This document shows positions 58,701-64,000 of a stretch of 64,000 nt of DNA, piece by piece. The DNA is from Reutealis trisperma (lineage: Eukaryota; Streptophyta; Magnoliopsida; Malpighiales; Euphorbiaceae), in NCBI GenBank assembly GCA_947687605.1, contig CANTUT010001618.1:67001-131000 (forward strand), written 5' to 3'. Under the pieces are notes generated by a model. It saw nothing but the letters and a program-made list of their open reading frames with translations, had not been told where the DNA came from and did not search any database. Each line of letters begins with the position of its first letter. The stretch's first letter is position 1. Both the position numbers and the translations under genes were made by a program.

Positions 58701-61700
58701 AAAATGGATAACTATATATCTATGAGTACTCCTTTGGTGGTTAATGAAAAGTTAGCTAAATTTGATGGTGATGTTAAGGCTGATGATCTAGTTATAGAAG
58801 TCTTATTGGAAGCTTACTCTACTTGACTACAACACAACTTAATGTAATGTTTGCATCAAGTTTATTGTCTAGGTTCATTCAACAACCTGGTCAAATGCAC
58901 TATGAAGCTGGTAAGAGGGTCCTAAGGTACTTAAAAGACACATTAGACTTAGGAATGTCGTTTAAACTAGTTAAAGATGCAAAGCTGGTTGGCTTTGTTG
59001 TCGGTGATTTGGCTAGTACAGTATAGATGATGGTAAAAGTACATCAGGCTACGGTTTCTCTTAGCATCAAGCATGTTTTGCTGGAACTCAAGAAAAACAA
59101 GAAATAGTGGCATAATCAAATGCCAAGGAAGAGTTTATAGCAACTATTGGTGCAACAATCCAATGAATTTGGTTAAGGAAAATGATGACAGATTTAGGTT
59201 TTGAGTTGATAGAAGCAACACAGCTATTTTGTTATAGCAAGTTAACAATTTCTATTGCAAAGAATGCAGTGCAGCATGGAAAAACCAAACATATGAAGGT
59301 CAAGTTCCAATTTCTTAGAGAAGTTGAAAGGGAGCAAGAGATTTGACCTATGTATTGCAAATCTGAAGAGTAAGTTGCAAACATATTAGGCTCTGCCTAA
59401 GGCCAGATTTGAAGAATTAAGAAGAAAGCTTGGAATCTCAAAACAAAGTCTCAAGGAGGAGTGTTAATGTAATGAGACTTTGTTTAGGTACTTTAGGTAG
59501 GATATTTTGCCATATTTTTAGTCTTAATTTTTGTTAAATTTTAGGAGTATAATGATGGCTTAACTTTAGTAGTTGAAAAGTTAAGGTTGTTATTGTTTTT
59601 GGGCAATTTATCTCCCTAAAATCATAGGAATTAGTTATACTTTCTATTTGTAACTATGCTGCTACCCTTATTATTGAAAATATGATCTATTCTCCAAATT
59701 TTCTCAGCTCAGTTTTTTAGTTTCATACATTAACAAAATATAATTAATGTAGAAAAAACAAAGAATACAAAATATAATTAAAAAAGTGAAAAATTAGAGT
59801 GAATTTGACTATATATTATTAGCCTAATTGATGAGGAATCAAGTTGAGTATTAGAAGTTATTAATTACTTACCAAATGGTTTCAGGCATTTCCAAACTAT
59901 CACTAACAATTGGTGAAGTACTGCACATGCAAATGCAAAATCAATTAATATTTGTTAATTTTTTTCTTTTCTTTTTAAACAATGTGGAAGAGATTTCAAT
60001 TTGAATTCATCGACACAAGCCATAAATGCATTTGCCACTAAATTGAAAATATTACAAGTTTCATGTGTGTATATATAAATATATATATTGATTAATACCT
60101 CGTCGAATGATGTTCTTTCGTATAGTTGATCCATTTAATGGCCTTTCAATGTCTCCATGGATGTTGCTAGAGGCAAGAGGTTGAGGGACACGAATACCTT
60201 TAAAAAGAAATAATAAGGCATTATTTTTTCTTTTAAAAATAAATAAGGCATCATTTATATAAGATTTCATGTGAAAACCTTTTCTTATAAATTGGGGATA
60301 GTTTAATCAGTACATCTACTAACACAAATAATTAAATATTGATAAAAACATAATAATGAGCTTTAATTTAGGATTGAAAAAAAAATTGGAGTTATAATTG
60401 ATGGTCAAATACATAGTAAAATTAAAGAAAAAAGAAAGATAAATAGATAGAGATATGTACACTTGTATATCCAAAGTTGCCATAAAGCAAGTGAACTCCC
60501 ACTAGGAAAAGCAGAAGGTTTTTGAGCCAACATGTCAATGGCTGTATCGTTGTCACTATCTTGATCAAATGCCAATTGTGGATAATGTTGAAGCAAATCC
60601 AAAGCAATATCTATATCAATGTATAGAGAAAGAATAAATGCAAAGAAACATAAACATATAGAATAAAACAAAAATCAAGAGATTGAACTTGGTCTTTTGC
60701 AAATATTACTAGGTTAAGTAAGCAAGTGCTACCAAATGATAACTCTACTTTTTTAGAGTAATTTTATTTTTTTAAACTCAAATTTTAGCTCAATTATCTA
60801 TAATGCAATAATATTATTACTTATTTGAGAAATAAATAATTCTACAATTTATAAATAATTATAACATGTTTTTACTATTTTTATTTTATTTTTACATATC
60901 AAAATGATGTCACAATCAGTAGATGATGTCATGACTCAGACAATAATGTCATTTTATAAATGATGCAAACGATGATGTAATAAAATAAATGATACAAGCG
61001 ATGATGTTATGAAAAAAAAAATGATGCAATCAGTAATGTAATATGGTTGAAAAAGAATGTGGAATTTTCCTATAAATAGGCATTACCTCCCTTCTTCAAG
61101 AGATAATTCAAGTAGAATAAAAAATATATATAGAAAGATTTACATATACTTTCTTAGTGTAGATTTCTTTTATTATTATTTTGATAAAGAAGAGGAGTTT
61201 TTGGAGTTTGTGTTCATCAAAGATTGTATCCCAAAATGAGTTCTTTCTAAACTTTATTTTTGAATTTAATTATAAGTTGTTATCACGTTTGTTATTATTT
61301 AATTGTTTCTTCCCTTTTAACTATAAGTAGCTAAATTTATCTTTCTAGAATTTAGATGTAGTATCTCGATTATTTTATGGTGTTTTATATTTGATTGATT
61401 GAGTGTTTTAATTATTAAAATTAATCTTTTATCTCAGAACTTAATACTTGTAAATATTTGATCACTATTTAAATTTTTAAAGATATTATATGAAGTAGTG
61501 AAAGTGGAAGTATAATATTAGTTCATTAAGATATTAAAGATAAAAACATTCCTTTGTGATTGCTAAAAGGAGTTCCATAAAATTTAATGGGTTTATGTTA
61601 GTTGTATATATGATTATGAGAGTAGACAGAATGTTAATGTGAATACTTGTGATTTATCTTGAGAGAAAACTTCACATAATTAAGGAAAAATCTAATAATT

Positions 61701-63700
61701 AATTCTAATAAAATTAAACCAACCAAGCAAACATAAGAATACTATAGGTAATTAATTGATGAGATCTAAATCCTAAGATTTACATACATTGAATTACTTT
61801 TTAAATTTTGTAATTAATTATTCTATTATCAGGTATAGTTTTAGTGAATTATTATGCTACTAAATTACTTATCTTGATATTTTGTCTAGAAAAGTAGTAT
61901 TTAAGTGGGACAGTTGTGACCCTACCACTTACTTGAGAATTTATGTTGAAATGATCTTATTAGTTTAATTATTTACACTCTAGTTACCTATGCAATAGTA
62001 GTAAAGATCTAGTTTAATTGAAATTTCAAGACTTTTCATCTGATTGTCCAAATAATATAATATTTAATAATTTTGGTACTTATTAACTCTTTTTTCTCAT
62101 GGCATCAACACTTTATTTCATTACTATATTACTTGTTTTTAATCTATGCACTTGTATAAACTGCGCAACACCATACCCCTTAAAAGTGCTAGTTATGAAA
62201 GCAAAAATAAAAATGCTGAAATTAGTATCTTACCATAGAGTTCATCAATAATACAAGTTGTAAGAAGCATAATACCATTCTTTTTGCCTCTCTCAGGGCT
62301 TAACTCCTCTTTAGGACTTTCATTGTAAAGGAAACGAACCATGTCCTTATGGCCATAAAGAGACGCCACAACAACAGGTATTTGGTCATTTTGGTTAGGA
62401 ATTATAAGCAATTCTTTCTTCTTTCTCACCAAATCCTCAGCTATTTTTGTGATTCCTCCAATGGCCGCATAATTAAGAGCAGTTGCATTTCTTTTGTTTT
62501 TTTTTGCCAAGTCCTCTGCCTCTAACCTCTCTATCAACTCTTCAACAATCTCTACATGCCCTGCCAATACGGCAACGTGCAGGGCTGTGTCCCCATCTGC
62601 TGAGAGGCTAGCAGTTAGGGCATTTGGGTGATCTTCAAGGAATTTCATTGTAGCCTCCCAGTCTCCATTGTCTACTGCCTTATATAATGGTAGATTTTGA
62701 AGGTACTCTATCTCTGCCAAGTTTAATATAACATAATATAGTTTATGAATACTCAAAGGAAATTCAGTTAATTTGAGCATCAAGCTGTTAGTTTTAGGCT
62801 TTTAGTAATTCAACTTAAATTAATAATAAAAAAAAAAAAGATATTTGACTCAACAATACTGAAATAGTCTTTTAAAATAAGAAATTACGAATTTGAACAC
62901 CAGTTAAAATTTAATTAATAATAATTAAAAAATTCAGATTAATAAAAAGGAGACGTAATAACAAAAATCCTAGCATGTTATGCATATTATTAATTTTAGT
63001 CAATTATGTTAATCTGTATTAATTAAATTTTCAAACATTCACATTATATATATTATTTATTTTATTACTAAGTAAACATAAATGGTCTTAAAATTCATTG
63101 TGGTGTGCGATTATGAATCATTGTATTGATTAAGCCACCATGATTGGTCCAACAAAACATAATGATGTACAATTATATGAAAATTTATCTATTTGTTACA
63201 GTAGTTTAACATTTAAAATGAAAATTGATAATCTATATAGTTTTAAAAGATTGGCTAGGCAAATATTGTAGAATGATGAATGTAGCTTGCTGGTTTATTT
63301 GAATATTTTTTTTTTAAGTTTTCAGCACTAAACACCAAAAAGAACTGCTGACGATATTTATATAATCGTACTAATTGGTACAACTTGGTTTAATAATGAT
63401 TTGATTAAAAAATAGTATTAAAAATTTTTAAAAATTAATTAATTTTAGTGGATTTTAAGGTGAAAATATAAAAATAAAGTTGGACTAGCTAGATCGAAAT
63501 AGTCATTGAACTAATTTTCAGTTTAAACAATTGAACAAATTGGTCCAGTCCCATTCTCAAAACTCTATTGTTGTAGATGGGAGAGTAATTTAATTACCTT
63601 GATTATGATCATGAAAGAATTGCTGCTGTGATCCTGAAGGTTGTGCTTTCGGTCTCCCAGGCGGTGGTTTCTTCGAGGCCGAATCACCATAAGACTCCAT
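50569..63700 (-). CDS. ACD6/ITN1-like ankyrin-repeat PGG-domain membrane protein gene
   Basis: Seven minus-strand exons: 63598-63700, 62234-62713, 60461-60610, 60099-60197, 59873-59920, 51665-52098, 50569-51180. Their sum is 1926 nt, 641 codons plus stop, with no internal stop and GT-AG ends at every junction. Exon 2 carries ankyrin repeats (DGDTALHVAVLAGHVEIVEE, QIPVVVASLYGHKDMVRFLY). Exons 3-5 form the linker and exon 6 more ankyrin-like helices (HNNILHQAACLAP). Exon 7 is the PGG domain: KWMKDTAESCTVVAALIATI, then FTAPGGYDQYG, then three or four membrane spans. Arabidopsis relatives include ACD6 (salicylic-acid-linked defence) and ITN1 (salt/ABA), so a membrane role in defence or stress signalling is inferred by family. 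An in-frame ATG at 63808 could add 36 residues; I prefer MESYG. Intron 5 is about 7.8 kb because of nested transposons. Confidence 0.85.
51665..52098 (-). CDS. Ankyrin-PGG gene exon 6
   Basis: Acceptor GCTCACAG, donor TACAAG/GTAAAG. Encodes VPAIKYLYNLKLAHAQAQEL through the QMQRELQWYK segment, with ankyrin-like helices. Confidence 0.82.
52185..52265. repeat. (TA)n microsatellite in intron 5
   Basis: About 40 TA units, 87 bp beyond exon 6. Confidence 0.97.
52661..55378 (+). repeat. Copia 5' LTR, split by a 2.4-kb insertion
   Basis: Left part 52661-52743 and right part 55178-55378 together match the 274-bp 3' LTR at 59462-59735. Confidence 0.85.
52744..55177 (-). mobile_element. Non-autonomous CACTA-like element inserted in the copia LTR
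   Basis: The right end is the reverse of CACTACAAGAAAAGCACAG, the classic CACTA terminus (55159-55177). The interior is built from dozens of diverged copies, in both orientations, of a motif like ACCGACNAAATTTTNGTCGG, typical of CACTA subterminal repeats. The left terminus is degraded into (TA)n (52744-52791). No transposase frame. Boundaries follow from the copia LTR break; a 3-4 bp duplication (AATA) is possible but unclear. Confidence 0.65.
55381..55392 (+). other. Copia primer-binding site
   Basis: TGCTATCAGAGC, one base off the TGGTATCAGAGC site complementary to initiator Met tRNA, two bases after the 5' LTR. Confidence 0.8.
55470..56400 (+). pseudogene. Copia gag, decayed
   Basis: ATG 55470 (MRDQHLEET), then ENYQVWYVKMK near 55550, VFTSIMALDSAKAIWDKLKE (55738-55797) and the UBN2-like LVNHMRLFEEVVEEHRIVEK region (55919-55978), with frame changes near 55570 and 55890. 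A Lys-rich zinc-knuckle remnant follows near 56260-56340. Confidence 0.75.
56401..59440 (+). pseudogene. Copia pol, decayed
   Basis: Protease remnant LLDNGCTNHMT near 56498 (D-N-G where D-S-G is usual). Integrase zinc region LWHKRFGHVNFKSL (56883) to CESCQMGKIHR; core with FILFIDDLTR (57130) and VCERKNRTILKM (57371). RT includes KYKARLVVKGYAQ near 58110, LDVKSAFLNGYL near 58253 and an intact YVDD box near 58512. RNase H-linked region MHYEAGKRVLRYLKDTLDLG near 58898. Stops and shifts throughout, often TAG. Confidence 0.82.
59453..59461 (+). other. Copia polypurine tract
   Basis: AAGGAGGAG immediately precedes the 3' LTR start TGTTAATG. Confidence 0.75.
59462..59735 (+). repeat. Copia 3' LTR
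   Basis: 274 bp, TGTTAATG...CATTAACA, perfect 8-base inverted ends. Confidence 0.9.
59873..59920 (-). CDS. Ankyrin-PGG gene exon 5 (48 bp)
   Basis: Small exon between acceptor CATGTGCAG and donor CATTTG/GTAAGT. Reads LHQLLVIVWKCLKPF, joining in frame to VPAIKYLYNLKL of exon 6. It lies 133 bp from the 3' end of the copia element. Confidence 0.75.
60099..60197 (-). CDS. Ankyrin-PGG gene exon 4
   Basis: Acceptor TTTAAAG, donor CGACGAG/GTATTA. Encodes IRVPQPLASSNIHGDIERPL and a basic end (TIRKNIIRR). Confidence 0.75.
60461..60610 (-). CDS. Ankyrin-PGG gene exon 3
   Basis: Acceptor GATATAG. Donor chosen as ACAAGT/GTACAT rather than ACAA/GTGTAC, because only the former keeps exon 4 in frame and yields the family-like WIYKCIRV. 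Encodes IALDLLQHYPQLAF onward. Confidence 0.75.
60611..62233. other. Intron 2 of the ankyrin-PGG gene, with a possible old LTR
   Basis: 60895-61045 holds several imperfect ATGATGTCA/ATGATGCAA words, followed by CCTATAAATAGGCA at 61069-61082 and an LTR-like transcribed region. No coding. An old solo LTR on the plus strand is possible, but I could not fix its ends. Confidence 0.4.
62234..62713 (-). CDS. Ankyrin-PGG gene exon 2 (ankyrin repeats)
   Basis: Acceptor TTGGCAG, donor CTATG/GTAAGA. Encodes at least three ankyrin repeats from LPLYKAVDNGDWEATMKFL onward and ends at IIDELY in phase 1. Confidence 0.85.
62714..63597. other. Intron 1 of the ankyrin-PGG gene
   Basis: AT-rich, no coding frame or repeat structure seen. 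GT-AG ends on the minus strand. Confidence 0.6.
63598..63700 (-). CDS. Ankyrin-PGG gene exon 1
   Basis: Codes 34 residues starting MESYGDSASKKPPPGRPKAQ; ends CAAG before GTAATT at phase 1. A basic, Pro/Gln-rich N-terminus with no signal peptide. Confidence 0.75.
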
Positions 63701-64000
63701 GATCTTCTGAGAAGCTACCTTTATTCTTAATCTCCAGGCCAATTTTTCTTTTTCTTTTTCTTTTCTCACGCTCTCACGCCAGCTAATAAATGGGAAAGGA
63801 AGATACAAATAATGTTTGTAAATAATATATAATGATCAAATCTTGAAATACACAGTAGCTAGCTAGCTAGCTTGCAAGATCTTTGGGTGCAACTGAAGGT
63901 GGAGACTCTTATTAGAGGAACTCATCAAGACCTTGGTACATTTTGAGAAAAAAAAAATAGAAAAAAAGAAAAAAAAAGGGAATGGAGGCAAAGCATAAAG
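63701..64000 (-). promoter_or_regulatory. 5' region of the ankyrin-PGG gene
   Basis: A minus-strand ATTATATATTATT TATA-like stretch lies at about 63820-63832, some 125 bp upstream of the chosen ATG. An AGCTAGCTAGCTAGCT run lies at 63853-63872. Pyrimidine-rich leader at 63735-63765 on the plus strand (purine-rich in the mRNA). Confidence 0.35.

Larger units (their letters stand above)
52661..59735 (+). mobile_element. Ty1/copia retrotransposon in intron 5, with nested CACTA-like insertion
   Basis: LTRs begin TGTTAGTGTAATGA / TGTTAATGTAATGA and end in ...ACA. A perfect AAATA duplication flanks the element (52656-52660, 59736-59740). A Met-tRNA-type primer site, gag, pol in copia order (protease-integrase-RT-RNase H) and a purine tract are present. 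Oriented opposite to the host gene. Many stops and shifts make it inactive. Without the nested insert it would be about 4.6 kb. Confidence 0.9.

Noticed and set aside
60463..60610. Alternative donor for exon 3 at ACAA/GTGTAC
   Set aside because: It would put exon 4 out of frame and give an early stop; the donor two bases downstream keeps the frame.
60405..60671. 88-codon frame taken as a gene of its own
   Set aside because: Only the part 60461-60610 is exon 3 of the ankyrin-PGG gene; the remainder is intron on both sides.

Overview
The window looks like a retrotransposon-rich piece of a eudicot plant nuclear genome. It is AT-rich, coding frames are heavily decayed, short GT-AG introns are present, and the one intact host gene is a plant ankyrin-PGG membrane protein. 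Species cannot be named from sequence alone.

Region 1 (1-47144) is a nested block of Ty3/gypsy elements. Its backbone is a run of Tat/Ogre-lineage elements whose LTRs start TGTGAACCC and end near TCACA, with a tRNA-Arg-type primer site (GGCGACTCC). Read left to right: a gag scrap (1-111); a 3' internal end (11056-12021); LTR A; gag-only unit II (13517-24586); LTR B; unit III, a 3' end only (27799-30334); LTR C; a gag-only element flanked by LTRs D and E (31866-39969); and an element keeping integrase plus two antisense genes (39970-45750) that ends in LTR F. Neighbouring units share LTRs, as unequal recombination would produce. Two Athila-lineage elements are inserted in this backbone: Athila-1 (112-11055, plus strand, 5' LTR truncated) and Athila-2 (14972-20150, minus strand, most of gag-pol deleted, 3' LTR absent). 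A minus-strand solo LTR with a CACAC duplication sits inside LTR B.

The most striking content is at 41273-45234. Two genes lie antisense to their host retroelement and encode plant-mobile-domain-like proteins. They show five canonical introns in total; four of the seven exons keep whole codons, and the other two internal breaks each carry one visible frameshift. An antisense TATA box lies upstream. Introns in this orientation cannot be spliced from the genomic RNA that the element reverse-transcribes, which explains their survival.

Region 2 (47145-49749) is non-coding sequence I cannot assign, ending in an (AT)n microsatellite.

Region 3 (50569-63700, minus strand) is an apparently intact seven-exon ACD6/ITN1-like gene (641 codons plus stop). 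Its fifth intron is about 7.8 kb because it holds a Ty1/copia element (52661-59735, TSD AAATA) whose 5' LTR was itself invaded by a CACTA-like element. The copia element lies opposite to the gene.

None of the retroelement polyproteins is intact. Most in-frame stops are TAG or TAA at places where the family has Gln or Trp, the pattern left by cytosine deamination in methylated DNA.
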